Assembly (NCBI GenBank): GCA_004380135.1 | Contig: QXCR01000081.1 | Coordinates: forward strand, 1-64,000 | Length of the DNA stretch: 64,000 nucleotides | From: Stemphylium vesicarium | Lineage: Eukaryota; Ascomycota; Dothideomycetes; Pleosporales; Pleosporaceae | Reading direction: 5' to 3' | Shown here: positions 1 to 11,557 of the stretch, one piece after another | Layout: each line of letters starts with the position of its first letter | Numbering within the stretch: position 1 is the first letter of the stretch | The notes under the pieces: model-generated | What the model saw: the letters and a program-made list of their open reading frames with translations, nothing else | What the model was told of the DNA's origin: nothing | The model's database searches: none | Program-made: the position numbers and the translations under genes

Positions 1-3000
1 GTACGAAAAGGCCGGATTCACCGCAAGAGAGTGGGGCACGACAATAGAAATGGAAGGAGAGTCACGTGTCTTCTGTCGTACGACGCCTCCAAGAGGAGAG
101 GGGAGGTATTGTAAAGGGCTACGCCTAAGTACTGCTACCTTCTTACTTTAGGCTAGCGCGGAACGCTAGCGTAGAGGTAGCGCAAAGGATAAGTACCGTA
201 CGAAGGAGGACACCTACACTTCTTTTCTCTACCTTTCTTATTCTGTACATAGGAGCAAATGCATACTCGTTAGCAGGCCTCTTTCCGCCCATAACACTAG
301 TTACGTTCTTATAGCCTGTTGTCAATATAGGTAGCTAGTTCTACTAACGCGTGTAGATCCGCTAGCTTATTATAGTGTACTAAGCCGTCCTTAATTAAGT
401 CCTTTAGACCATTCTCGTATACTATTTAAAGTACTACGTTATCCCAGTTAATACGTAACTATAGCTGCTTAAACTTAGTAGTATATAAGGATACTAACTT
501 AGTCTACTTTAGGCGAGTAATTGCTTTCTCTACTTAGTTCTAGTCGTCTACTTCCCTAAAGATGCGTCCCATTTCCTCTTTAAAGTTAGTCTAGCTAGTG
601 AATAGTTATTATATTTCCTTCTTCTTACCTTCTAGGTGGGGGCTTTTAAGGTAGTCGTCTATAAAGGGCTATATCTAGCTAGCCGCTTTTCCTTTTATAT
701 ATATGCTAGCTATAAGGATCTTTCCTTAATCGTCTAGTGCGCTATTAAACTCGTAGTATAGTTTAATATTTATAAGGAATATATAAAGTTTAGCTCGTCT
801 ACTATTATACTTCTTAGGTGTCGCTATCTTAGGTTTTAAGTGTAGGCGTTTATTTAGCGTAGCTATAACTTATACTATAAGCTAGTTTACTAGCTTTATT
901 AGGGCGGTAGTCTATCTTACCTAAGCCTTAAGCTAACGCTTAAGATCTCTAACTAACTCTATTTAGGCATTATTATTATCCTTAGACTTAGAGTTCTCGA
1001 GCATTTTATTATTAATAGGCGAGTAGGTCTTACTAGGACTAGGCACCGCGGCTAGCGTGGCTAGTGCGTGTCTTCTATTAGCTACTAATATAATAGCTCT
1101 TCTTAATCTTTTTAAAGCGTTCTAGTTAGTAAATACCTTCTATAGAGTCTATAGGTAGTTAAAGTGTTATATAGAGTTTAGTAATACTTCTCTAGTTCTA
1201 GTCTATACTAAGGTAGGTAAGGTATTATATAGTAATAAGCCTATAGAGTTATCTAGCGACTAAGTAGAATAATAGATATTTAAGTAAAGATAATTTAATT
1301 CTATATAAGTAATAGAATAACTAATTAGTAATTTAAGTAAGAGATATAACTATAAGAGTTAACTATAATAAAAGAAATAATAAAACCTTTCTATTCTTAT
1401 ATCCTTATTACTAAGTCTATTACTATTCTATTTATCTCTTAGGTGCGTCCTTCTATAGGATAGTTATAATAGTAGTCTATCTCTTCGCTACCTACCATCC
1501 CTATCTTGGCGGGATAGTCATCCTTAGCGGGATGGCACATCACGTGACCTGCGCGCCCCGCGCTGATTATTAACCTTCGGCTTGTGCGACTGTTGGTGCC
1601 AACATCGCATCCTTCGACCGGGAGAGGCCTTTGCTTGTTACCTGTAACATCTTGCGCTATATATGCGCTTTATACCTAGTAAAATGTCTATAGGTATACG
1701 CCTTACTAATTCTAGGTTTATAGTAAGGCTTAGGCTTTTTTTATATAGTTAATATTAACTAGTAGCTAATTTAGATTACTACTTTAATACTTATTAGCGT
1801 AGTAACCTTTCTTTTAGTACTTAAAATAAGTAATATTATATTTATTCTTTATTTTCTTTAGTACGCTACGAGAAAAAGGTAGTAAAGTAAGCTTCTTCCT
1901 TTTCTTTCTATATGCGCTTTAGCTTAGTTGCTTATGCGTGGCTAGTATTCTACGTAGGTTCCTTTCTAGAGTTAATACTAAGGTAATAAGATCTTCTCTT
2001 ATTACTAGAATCTAGTAGTAATTAGTAACTACTTACTATAGCTCTAGCCTTAGCTTAGTAAATAAGTATTAGACTCTTTACTCTTTAGTATAGGCCGTAA
2101 GTTAGTCTTCTAGCACGTTAAGGTAGGTAGTAAAAGATTAGATAGTCTAGTCTTTTTACTATATTATATAACTATGCGCTATAGCTGCTTTAAAGCTGCG
2201 ATTAATAGAATTAGAGAGTAAGTCTAGTAGGTACTACTTAAAGTATTTCTAAGTTAGAATCTCTTCTCGCGCTTTAAAGATGCGCTTAAAGTGCGCATAT
2301 TAGAGCTTCTTAGAATCTTCTTCTAGATATTATATTAACTAGATAACTTTATTATAGTCTATATAGAACTCTTATAGTAAAAGCTAAAAGGCTATCTTAT
2401 AGGAGCGGATAAATTCGCAGTATTTCTTAATCGTTTTTCCTTTATATTCTACTAGGTCTTTTGGTTTCAAAGTGCGCCTTACGTGCGCAAAGCTGGGCTA
2501 GCTAGCTGCGCTCTAGGTGCGGGTCGCGAGATTCCGCGCTAAAAGGTTGGCTTTAGCTGGGGGTGGCCCTTATCTGCGCCCTTCTAGCTGCGCGACTTCC
2601 TCTTCTAGCTCGCGTAATTATTAAAGGGCTAGGAGTTCGTTATATTACTCTTTAATAGCTTAAATGCGCTCTACGAGTATTATAGGTGCGTCCTTCTTTT
2701 ATAGTTTGCGTTCCTCGCGTAGTATTTATAGTAGGGTTAAGATACTAGAGCTTTAGCTTACTATCTTAGCTAAATTACCTAATTATATAGAGAGAGCTAT
2801 CTTTAGACTATTAGCCTTAAGAGAAGAAGAATTATTATATAAGAAATAGTTATAAGTAATAGTATTTACTTTATACTATAATAGAATAGTAGGAGATAGC
2901 TCTATATTACTATACTAGATAGGGGGTAGTAAGAAGAATAATTCTTACCTCTCTTCTCTTGCGCGAAGCGTAGGTTAAAAGCAGGTATCTTCGCCAAGGC

Positions 3001-3075
3001 GCGAGTGTAAGAAGCAAACATGTTGGGACTGAATGCGCCCAACTGCAGGCCTTCGGCCTGAGTGTTACATAGAAG
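1..3075. repeat. RIP-degraded AT-rich repeat block
   Basis: Nearly every stretch is saturated with TA, CTAG and TAAG steps and no frame stays open for long, which is what repeat-induced point mutation (CpA to TpA) leaves behind. Two less-mutated islands stand out by normal base composition: about 1500-1660 and about 2940-3070. At the left edge a frame from base 2 to about 150 stays open for some 49 codons and may be the end of a retroelement reading frame that starts outside the window; I do not recognise it. No LTR or inverted terminal repeat could be paired by eye. Several elements may be nested here. Confidence 0.75.
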
Positions 3076-4440
3076 CACTTAAGAGTATAGAAATAGAGTA
3101 GATAGAGATAATCTAGCTAGGTGTCTTAGCACTAAAGGAGAAGAAAGTGTAGATTATAGTCGAGAACGCGGTATAAGGGCTTAAGGCGAACTAGGCGGTA
3201 CGCATTACTATAAGTAGCTCGGCGCGGAACGGAGTAGTCGGAATGGGAGGCGCGATCAGCATATAGAACAACGAAAAACAATCTTTCTCTGTCACATTAG
3301 GCAAGAGAGAGGAACAGAATCCGTATGCGGCAGAGCTGGCATTAATGGCCGAGGCACTGAGCAGGCTGCCGAAGCTGAGGTTTCGCAACATTATACTAAT
3401 AACAAGGAACAAAGCTACGGTGCTCACACTTAGAAGACCGTAGTAGTAGTTTAGGTAAAGCTGTATTAGCTAGTTCTATAAGACTATATAGACGCTAAAA
3501 AGAGATAGTAATATAGTAATAGTACTATAGCTACCTATAAGTAAAGAGTGCGAGCTCGTACGTCTTACTAAGTAGAAAGCAAAGTTATTAATTAGACTAA
3601 ACGCTACGCTATAAATATAGCTCTCTTAAATATAATTAACTATATATAATATTATACGTAAGTAAGGTATAGCTAAGAAGGTGCTAGAGAAAGTAGGGAA
3701 CTACTCTAAGCGAATCGACACGGCACTGCTAGGAAAGCACACATGACAACTATACGACCAGTTATCGCGTAAAGAGAGCAGCGTGCTCGCGCAGCTCAAG
3801 ACAAGTATAGCACAGCTGAACACGTACCTACACCGCATCAAAGCGTGCGAGACAGACCAGTGCGAGTGCGGACAGGCAGCAAAGACAGTGGAGCACTTTC
3901 TGTTCCGATGCAGACGGTGGACAGCACAGCGAGCAGAGATGCTGCTGTGCACGCAGACAGGCAGAGGAAACGCATCGCTCTACGTGGGCGGCAAAGCAGC
4001 GACAGACGACGCGAAATGGGCGCCGAATATAGACGTAGTGCAAGCGACGATTTAATTTGTAATTATAATAGAAAGACTTAATGTAAATTAATATCTAATA
4101 ACTAAATAAGTTTTATTTACTAATATAACTCTATTTATATTTTATATAGTATATAGTAAATAGCGCTTTAGCTACTAAAGATAGAATATTGAATATTTAG
4201 AGAAACTAACTCTAAGCTAATTTACTATTTATAATACTAACTTATAATTATATAATAAGAGAAAGTAGATAGAGAAGAAGTAATCTAGATAGTAAGTAAG
4301 AGCTCTAAGTTAGATAATAAGTAGTATAAAGGAGCGAGTTAAAGAAGATATAAGGGCTAGTAAGGCCGCGATGTAGTATAAGTAGTGTAGTAGCAGACCA
4401 GCTTTAGTAGCCCTTTCGGCTGGGCCGCCGGGCGTAAATA
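3075..4440 (+). mobile_element. 3' part of a Tad1-like LINE retrotransposon (RIP-mutated)
   Basis: Two separate patches translate on the plus strand into the C-terminal part of a fungal non-LTR retrotransposon polyprotein. Bases 3190-3430 give an RNase H-like stretch (TLGKREEQNPYAAELA, then RNIILITRNKA). Bases 3783-4055 give the terminal cysteine/histidine region (CETDQCECGQ followed by VEHFLFRC) that closes Tad1-type ORF2. Between them and after them the DNA is full of TA-rich stops. The last ~60 bases before 4440 (GGGCGTAAATAAATTATG) look like the 3' untranslated end. The reverse transcriptase and endonuclease parts are not readable. Certainly non-functional. Confidence 0.75.
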
Positions 4441-4540
4441 AATTATGTGTGTGCACCGATCACAGTAGAACAGTGAGATAAACCTCTTGCGCATCCGACC
4501 AAGCGTTCATCCAATATTTCCTTGGCACATTCCTGCCATT

Positions 4541-6223
4541 ATGAAATCCATGGCTAGCTTCAGTTCGAGCACTTCCCAACTGCGCCTTTATATGAACTTA
4601 CAACGGAAGGCTGCCGCCCACGCGCAAAAGCTGCAGGCCAAGCTCCCACAGAAATCTGGCTCCACATCCAAGCCCTGTGCTGTCCCTCCAGATTGGCCAC
4701 TACCAAAAGACTGCGCGAGAGAGGGTCCAACGGTCTTTGAAGGGCACAGCTGCTGGAAAGTCGTTGGTCATGGTGTGCCTCAGTGGGTCCAATTTTCGAA
4801 AGAGATCAAGACATATCTTGATTACCACAGCGAACCGATCCCTAACGACATAGTGGTTTGGAAATTATTCATCATTGGGGATACCCTAGATACAGCGGTC
4901 TACACGATCGTCATATGTAGTAGGTATCCAGAAAATCGGGTGGCGGCCCTGGAAAACATCAGGGATAACAAAATCCTGGAGACTTATCCTGGCGTTCATC
5001 TTTACCATTCTGCAATGGTTCCTAAATCCACGAAAACACTCGTAATGATGTCCGGGCGCATTCGTACTGCGCAATTCCTACGTCCCTCGAGAGAATTTGC
5101 AGAGGAGTATTCCGAAGATGATTGGCTCCCAAGGGTACAACCCTTACAACTCCCGATTGTATTTGCAGAGGAATGCCTCGAAGATGGCTACCCTCCACCA
5201 TCGTCATCGTACTTTGTCTCTCGGTATCCTAATACCTCTCAAAGCGACCAAGAGTCGGCTAAAGAAAACCTTTACAGTAGCCGATTGTCAGGCGACAAAC
5301 CTGTCGTTCGACGAAAGCCAACATATCCACCCCACGCTTTTAGCAATACGAGAGATTTAGAATGTGGGCTAGCCTTGATCGTCGAAACTTCCGGTGAGCC
5401 TGAAGATGTTGGGAAGTGCACGGTCGGCGGCAAAGTCCTCATTGATGGCCAGCTCTACGGTATGAGGGCCGCCCATCTATTTGTTGGAAGCCAACCATCA
5501 CAAGAATCCAACGATCCAGCGACTGAGCCATTCTCATCCTCAACCAGCCAAAGAGCAAAATCTAGTGCTAAGACGGGGCTGACAGTGGAAGGAACCTCTG
5601 ATACTGTAGGAACTGTGACGGAAAGGTCGCCATCTCCGTCCATGGATACAGCAATGCTGCCATCTTCTCATGAACCCAGCGCCCTTCAAACAACTTCATT
5701 GAATGGCGTCGAAACCACTGGCAACGCAACAGCCCCCGGAGAACAAGTATACGAGATGCGATATCCAGTTGGCCAACTTTGGTTTTCATCAATCGAGTTA
5801 TCTCACCCGGAGCTCGACTATGCTCTGCTCAAGCCTAGACACAGATATAATGACTCAAGAAGCCCTGGTATCACTGTAACTCGCGGCTTCGATTATCTAG
5901 AGTTGCCAGCATTCTTGGAAACGGACCAACTTCAAACCCCAATCAACACCGAAGTGACCGCGAAGATGGCTTCCAGCTCCTCCATGAAGGGCAATTTTGG
6001 CCCGACACCTGCTTTCGTACGACTTCCCAACACAATGAGATATCAAGAAATGTATGCCATCAAGTTCAAAGAGCAACTCGGTAAAGGCGATTGTGGTGCT
6101 TGGGTGTTTGACTCAGCCTCAAAATCTCTTCTTGGTCACATAGTGGCTGGATCGCCCGTGGATGGGCTCGCATGTATCGTACCTTTTTATCAAGTCGTCA
6201 CAAACTTGAAGAAAAGATTCTAA
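4541..6223 (+). CDS. Chymotrypsin-fold protein with Cys in the nucleophile position
   Basis: Single exon, 560 aa from the ATG at 4541; the frame opens slightly upstream without another ATG. No named family is certain, but the C-terminal half resembles a group of fungal hypothetical proteins with a trypsin-like fold. A plausible triad is visible: His312 in RAAHLF, Asp426 in LDYALL and Cys518 in GKGDCGAWVFD, where a serine protease would have GDSG. It is followed by GHIVAGSP and ACIVPFYQV, the usual strand after the nucleophile loop. Residues 220-310 and 325-410 are Ser/Thr/Pro-rich and probably disordered. No signal peptide, so probably intracellular. It lies directly beside the transposon graveyard. 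Activity is inferred only; Cys could also mark a dead enzyme. Confidence 0.7.
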   Translation: MKSMASFSSSTSQLRLYMNLQRKAAAHAQKLQAKLPQKSGSTSKPCAVPPDWPLPKDCAREGPTVFEGHSCWKVVGHGVPQWVQFSKEIKTYLDYHSEPIPNDIVVWKLFIIGDTLDTAVYTIVICSRYPENRVAALENIRDNKILETYPGVHLYHSAMVPKSTKTLVMMSGRIRTAQFLRPSREFAEEYSEDDWLPRVQPLQLPIVFAEECLEDGYPPPSSSYFVSRYPNTSQSDQESAKENLYSSRLSGDKPVVRRKPTYPPHAFSNTRDLECGLALIVETSGEPEDVGKCTVGGKVLIDGQLYGMRAAHLFVGSQPSQESNDPATEPFSSSTSQRAKSSAKTGLTVEGTSDTVGTVTERSPSPSMDTAMLPSSHEPSALQTTSLNGVETTGNATAPGEQVYEMRYPVGQLWFSSIELSHPELDYALLKPRHRYNDSRSPGITVTRGFDYLELPAFLETDQLQTPINTEVTAKMASSSSMKGNFGPTPAFVRLPNTMRYQEMYAIKFKEQLGKGDCGAWVFDSASKSLLGHIVAGSPVDGLACIVPFYQVVTNLKKRF

Positions 6224-7677
6224 ACGCAAATTCTACGCCACTCACAAGAAAAGAAAAGAGCACGGATAATTCAAATAGCAAATTTTTGGAGAGCTCGAGC
6301 GAGAGAAGCTTTCTACACATAGGGAGTGAGACAATTCTGCATGGGAGCCAACGGGGACGATTCCAGGCCCACACGTTGTACTTGATTCCAGAACTAAGGG
6401 ATTCAAAGTTTTTGACGAGGTTGAGATCTATGAACATTATCGCCTACACGGCTGCAGTGGTGATTTCATAGCTTCCGAATACCATGAGTGATACGACCCC
6501 AGGTCCAGATAATCTGGCACGGATTCCGCCATAAATAGTTGCAACGCCGCTGAATTCAGGAAAAGCGCTATTGGCAGTACAATCCACGACCAGTAGATGT
6601 ACAGCGGATCCAATCACACCATCGCTTGCTATACACTTTCATGCTCTAAGCCACCTAGTTATCTTCCCTATGCTCTCCATCAAGCTTGCGCTCGAACCAT
6701 TCTTTGGATTTCCCCTTCCAGGCAATTGCCCGCCTAATCCCTAACGCGAAAGCGCGCGAGCCATCTGCTGTCACTAGATGGCCCCTAAAACAGCTGCAAT
6801 CTCATCAGAGAAACATAGCCTGCATGATGTTTTTGAGATCAGCCCGGGCTGGGATAGATACAGTGTTAGTCAGAGAAACAGGGTATCCCATCACATCAAA
6901 ACAACAAGATTCCTTCCCGCCAAAAATCAACGCGTCATCTCATTTCACACATCCGCGGACTCATGAACACGCCCTCAGCATGCCTTCGTTAGGGCGAGCC
7001 AGCGTTGCCATAAACATACTCGCTTAACACCCCGCATCCATAGAGTCTTGACATCACACATCCTCAAGCCGCCATCTCGCTCTACCTCATCCCCGCACCT
7101 TTCCCTGCCAGGCACAAGAAGAACACGCGACGCCATGCACCCCAGACAGCGCTAACGCGGCCCAGTCTCCGCGCACAAGTCCGTCAAAAAGGCTTGTTTG
7201 TTGAGCCCAGCCCTCTAGCCGCTTCGCCCAATCTTAAACCCGGTTTTGGCTCTGTATTACCGCGAATGATCGGGAATGGAGGAGAGAACTAGCGGCACTT
7301 TATATCCGTGGTGCAGGACTATGCCGCGTTTGCTGAGTAGGCAACTAGGTAGTAGACGCGATTGGTGGTGCAGAGGCGGTATGTGCTGTTGGATGTGGCG
7401 GATTTCTATGCCGTGGTTGACAGGAGGAGGTAAAGGTTTGGTTGGAGGAGCAAGCGAAAAGGAGTAATATCGCAATGTGTTGATGTCACTTTGACCTCGT
7501 AGACCTGAGCAATTCAGGGGATGGAGTGTTAAGACGAGACGCTACGTGCTGTTTCTGAACAATGTAGGGAGGAGAGCGACATCATGCAAACGATATAAAG
7601 ATGCAAGCCTCGCACTCATTCTCTTAATCACGCATCAACGCATCATCCGTCTTCGATTTCCTCCCAACCCATCCAAA
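6224..7677. other. Intergenic, 1.45 kb
   Basis: No frame here has the look of a gene on either strand. The right end holds the promoter of the SOD gene. Confidence 0.5.
7594..7599 (+). promoter_or_regulatory. TATA box of the SOD gene
   Basis: TATAAA lies 84 bases before the SOD start codon, a normal spacing for a fungal TATA promoter. A CT-rich leader follows. Confidence 0.5.
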
Positions 7678-8559
7678 ATGCTGTCCAAATCCCTCTCCAT
7701 CCTGGCCTTGAGCGCCCTGGCCTCCGCTCAAGACCAAGCCCTCGTCCAAGAAGGCGCCCCATCCCGCATCGTCCTCTCAACCGCAAAATCCGGCGTCATC
7801 CCCGCGACACCCACCGCGACGCCCTTCACAGGCGTCGACACAATCCAAGGCGCCATCGTATCCCCCCTGCCGCCAGCCCCAGGCTACCTCCCCGGTGAAA
7901 CAGGCGGACTCCTCGGCACAGCAACCGCGTCGCCGAACCAACCTACATCCACCTACCGCGCAATCTTGCCCGCTGTTCAGTACAACCCCTACGTCGACAG
8001 CACGGTATCCGGTACCATCGAAGCCGTCGGCGGCGCACAAGGCGTCCAGTTCACAGTCAACCTAACCAATCTCCCCTCCCAAGCGCAATACGGCCCCTTC
8101 GCATGGCACATCCACGCCCTCCCCGTCCCTAGCAACGGAAACTGCACCGCGACCACCGGCCATCTTGACCCGACGAACCGCGGTGAGCTCGTAATGTGCG
8201 ATGCTGCCCTGCCCGAGACGTGTCAGGTTGGTGATCTGGCGGGGAAGCATGGCGGCAAGATCATGACTGAGGGTAGCTTCTCGGCGGACTTTGTAGACCC
8301 GTATTTGAGCGTTGTGCAGGGGAGTCAGGGGTTCTTTGGGGGGCTGGCGTTTGTGCTGCATACGGGGAATACGACGAGGATTACTTGTGCGAATTTTGAG
8401 ATGGTGGGCGTTGGAAATGGGACAGGGGGTGCGAATGGTACGGTGGGTGTGCCGTCGCCGACGGAGAGTGGGTTGCCTGAGTATACTGGTGCGGCGGGTA
8501 AAGTCGGGGGTGGAGCGTTGGGCCTCGCGGCTGGTGTGTTTGCTGCTTTGATGGTGTAA
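7678..8559 (+). CDS. Cell-surface Cu-type superoxide dismutase, probably GPI-anchored
   Basis: 293 aa, no intron. The start is the ATG at 7678 in context CCAAAATG, because a signal peptide (MLSKSLSILALSALASAQ) begins there. The SOD domain spans about residues 100-240. It has the copper-site pattern WHIHALPV, then GNCTATTGHLDP, and a later short His (GKHGGK), plus LHTGNTTRI near the end. This layout resembles fungal extracellular SOD5-like enzymes that bind copper without zinc. The C-terminus is Gly/Ala-rich with a hydrophobic end (GGGALGLAAGVFAALMV), as in GPI-anchored wall proteins. Role: converts superoxide to peroxide at the cell surface, protecting against host or self-made oxidants. The Cu-only assignment is inference; the SOD call is firm. 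Confidence 0.88.
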   Translation: MLSKSLSILALSALASAQDQALVQEGAPSRIVLSTAKSGVIPATPTATPFTGVDTIQGAIVSPLPPAPGYLPGETGGLLGTATASPNQPTSTYRAILPAVQYNPYVDSTVSGTIEAVGGAQGVQFTVNLTNLPSQAQYGPFAWHIHALPVPSNGNCTATTGHLDPTNRGELVMCDAALPETCQVGDLAGKHGGKIMTEGSFSADFVDPYLSVVQGSQGFFGGLAFVLHTGNTTRITCANFEMVGVGNGTGGANGTVGVPSPTESGLPEYTGAAGKVGGGALGLAAGVFAALMV

Positions 8560-8847
8560 CATTTTGGTGGCGTTTATGGGCCATCTCATGATTGTTCGAA
8601 ATCAATTGGTTCTATTCCATGAGCGTTGTCAAGCGACTTCAAGATTGCCTGGGCTTGGGACGCTGAACAGTGCGATGATTTCACAGCTTTTGGTGTCTCG
8701 CTTAGCCCAGATCTATGGGAAGTCTGTGAAATCTGTCAATATGCCCTCAAGAATCTCAATCCGTATTTCTAAAAAGCAGTCAGAACGCCTTGCGGTGGCC
8801 GGGGCCAGGAGAAAAGCCCGATTGCGACGGCCACGTGAATCAAGCTC

Positions 8848-10533
8848 TCAAACAACATCCCCAATCACATCGTCTTCCCCTTGACGCCTCCCAGTCCACG
8901 CTTTATGCAGATAGCTAACACACTCTTTCCCGCAATCAGGTAATGAGCACACCCAAAATCTAGGCCCAGCGCCGAGACTTTTCCCACAGCCTGATCTTGC
9001 ACATCTCGTCCATTTCATTCCACCACAGTTGACGCCCCTCTTCAGCATAGCCCTTGTAGCCTTTGTCTTCTTTTCCACCAGCTCTTCCACCGTCAGCTTG
9101 TTACACTCCCGGCAGACAGGCCGCTGGAGCCTTTGTGAATCGCGCTCTGTCCTTTTGCGAGATCTACCAGCACTGAAAAAGAGCTGGTAAACATTCGGCG
9201 GCTTAGCTGGGTCGGGAGCACATCTACACTCGGGTGTACTGAGCCGTATTGACTTGAACCCGCGGCCTTCGCACACGCTATATTTGTAGTGACAAGATTT
9301 GCAGTATGGCACACAACATTCTAGGTGGTGAAACTCGCCCACCTGGGGGATCAAATGAAGCTGATGGCAGCCGTCGCACGTCTGTTTTGGGCAAATCCAA
9401 CACGATGTTTTGCTCTCGAGTTGACATGTGTATAGTCTGAAGGTGCCGATGCGGCGATGGAGGTCGTTTGGAGGGAGGACGGACCTGCGAACTGATCTTG
9501 AGACGGAAGATAGATTCATAAGATCAATGTAATGGAGATGCTCACTGACGAGCATGAGCATGTCATAGACGCCGAGGAATTGTGCCAGCGGTGTGGATTG
9601 TCCTTCGGCACCCTGATATCTTTCGACAATATGGTTCTTGCTGTTGGGTTCCATCCTGAGTTCCTCTAACACAGTCTCTGCTCTCTGCTCAGCACCAAGT
9701 CCGGCTTTTACGGCATATCGTCGCCCAGCCCGAACTGGGCCTTTGATGCACATTGGTAAGAAACATCTGAACAGGCAGACAGGAAGCCGGTACATAAGGC
9801 CCCGCAGAAATTCCGCCACCAGCATGGGTATGGCTATAGCACATATCTGACCTGCGGTCAGTGCATCTTTTAGCATGTCGGTGAGTGTCTGATTCTGCTT
9901 CCTAGCTCTGTGTATGGAGCCGATGAAGGTGACGATGCCAATGAAGGATATCAATGCGTAGCAGACACTAGTATCATTAGCTGCGTGTTACCAGTTGGGT
10001 GTGTGCACAGCTCACGAGATGGAGATTCCGTATTGCCATTCCTCCACGAAGTCCCCACACATCTCTGATGGGTTCATGGTACCATTGAGTCGTGCGGCGG
10101 CAGCGAAAAAGCTCTCGTTTGTACCCCAAGGTCGCTCGTTTTCGAATTTGGACATATTATCACAAGCTTTCTTGTAATGGGGAACGAATGTATCTTGGAG
10201 GTGTGTAGCAAAAGCCAGATAGACCGTGATTATCGTGTCCATAATTACCAAGGGGAGATGTAGCGGTGGCAGAAGAATGAAGTGCGGGAAGCAAATTGCG
10301 ATGTTCCAGATGCCTGCAATGGTTCCCCATTTGGCCGCTAGCTTCTCGCCGGTAGGGATAGCAGGGCTGTAGGTGCCATTGTGTAGTATATTATGGTATT
10401 GTACCAGGTCAGAATGGTCTGTCGCAGTTTCCAGATAGAGCGTAGATGGTATGACTAGAGCGATGCGAATGATGATACTTAACTTGTGCAACACCGCCCA
10501 GCGCGTTGTAGGGCGTCGGGTTCTCGGTACCAT
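8848..10533 (-). CDS. Membrane protein joined to a Cys-rich F-box-like half
   Basis: Two exons (10533-10016 and 9967-8848) give 545 aa. The intron has GTGAGC and CTAATG...CTAG and keeps frame. The start chosen is the ATG at 10533; an in-frame ATG at 10677 would add 48 Pro/Leu-rich residues. The N-terminal third has about four hydrophobic helices (for example RIALVIPSTLYLE and CYALISFIGIVTFIGS), with N-glycosylation sites in the loop before helix four. The C-terminal half has an F-box-like stretch (YDMLMLVSEHLHYIDLMNLS) and then many CxxC pairs (CWICPKQTC, CVPYCKSC, CRECNK, CGKSLG, CSLPDCGKEC) suggesting zinc binding. I know no family with this combination; two genes wrongly read as one is possible, but the frame runs through without a stop. 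Confidence 0.6.
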
Positions 10534-11557
10534 TGTGGAACTAGGGTTGGAAAAGATGTCTTCCCAATTGCAGAGTGAATGTGGAGGAAGCGGTAACGCG
10601 GGCTTGAGTGGGAATGGGTTACATGGTACCGAGAAGCGCAAGAAATGGAGCTGCAAAGGCTGGATATTACCTGGCACAAGGCTCTGCAGTCTGCCTGGCG
10701 GAGTAGGTGCTGAGCGTGTTTTTTTGGTTCAGGGCTCAGGCGAGCCCCGCGTTGGACCTAAAGGGACAATGGTGTCGTAGCATTGTGCCACAGCCTTGTA
10801 TTATTGGGAAGACGGCAGTGGCGGCACTTGTGAATCCCCGGTCAGCCAAAGTGGTTTAGATCGAGGTGCAGCGCCAAGATCCGGTGTGCAGCAACACAAC
10901 ACCTCTCATTCGACCAAGATGCGGTATCTTTCATATTTTCTTGACTAGGACTAAGGCCTCCGGCATGCACTCCCAATAGTATGCGAAACAGACGAAATGT
11001 GCTGCCGTCAGAAAATGACGTCAATAGGCCTGTCGCGACTCAAGGCAAGTGAAGAGCCTTCGGATGCATTGACGCGTTGCCCATGGTGAGTGAAGGCCAT
11101 AAGATACTAGCAGAACCTGTGGTCATAGCAAATGAGAAGAAAACATGTTGCGACAAGGGGAGGCCGTCGACGAAGATGAGTTGTTCAGTCTCGACTGACG
11201 TCGGTGCCCAGGCTAGTAGAGCACGGCTCGAACCGCCCTCAGTGGGTCGCCATTTCCACAGCAACGGCGGGTGTTTATCGATGATACAAGGTCCGAGTGT
11301 GCGCCCGCACTTGGCCCTATCCAAGACGACTAAGACACGGCTTCACGATCCACACCAGGCTCACAATACTATAGTAAGGCCTTCTCCGCAAAAAGGAAGT
11401 ATTAGCTGCATGTCAGCCCCATCCCGACTCCTGCACTGCCTCAACGTTTCATCTCGACACTCTCTCGGCCGCACACGTAGCCACGGCGTATTACCATCAA
11501 CTGTTGATAGCTGCCGTCCCTACCCCGCTGCGACGAATCTCTACACCCATCGCCACA
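10534..11557. other. Intergenic, 1.0 kb
   Basis: No convincing gene. It is the shared upstream region of the membrane/F-box-like gene (minus) and the Cdc14 gene (plus). Confidence 0.5.

Noticed and set aside
1500..3070. LTR pair suggested by the two GC-normal islands
   Set aside because: The islands could not be aligned to each other as direct or inverted repeats beyond short CTTCGGC-type matches.
8062..8589. 175-codon minus-strand frame over the SOD gene
   Set aside because: Antisense shadow of a strongly biased GC-rich coding sequence; the plus frame has a signal peptide and SOD motifs.
9241..9275. tRNA-like fragment (TTGAACCCGC)
   Set aside because: It lies inside the Cys-rich coding exon and has no cloverleaf around it. 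No tRNA or rRNA gene was found anywhere in the window.
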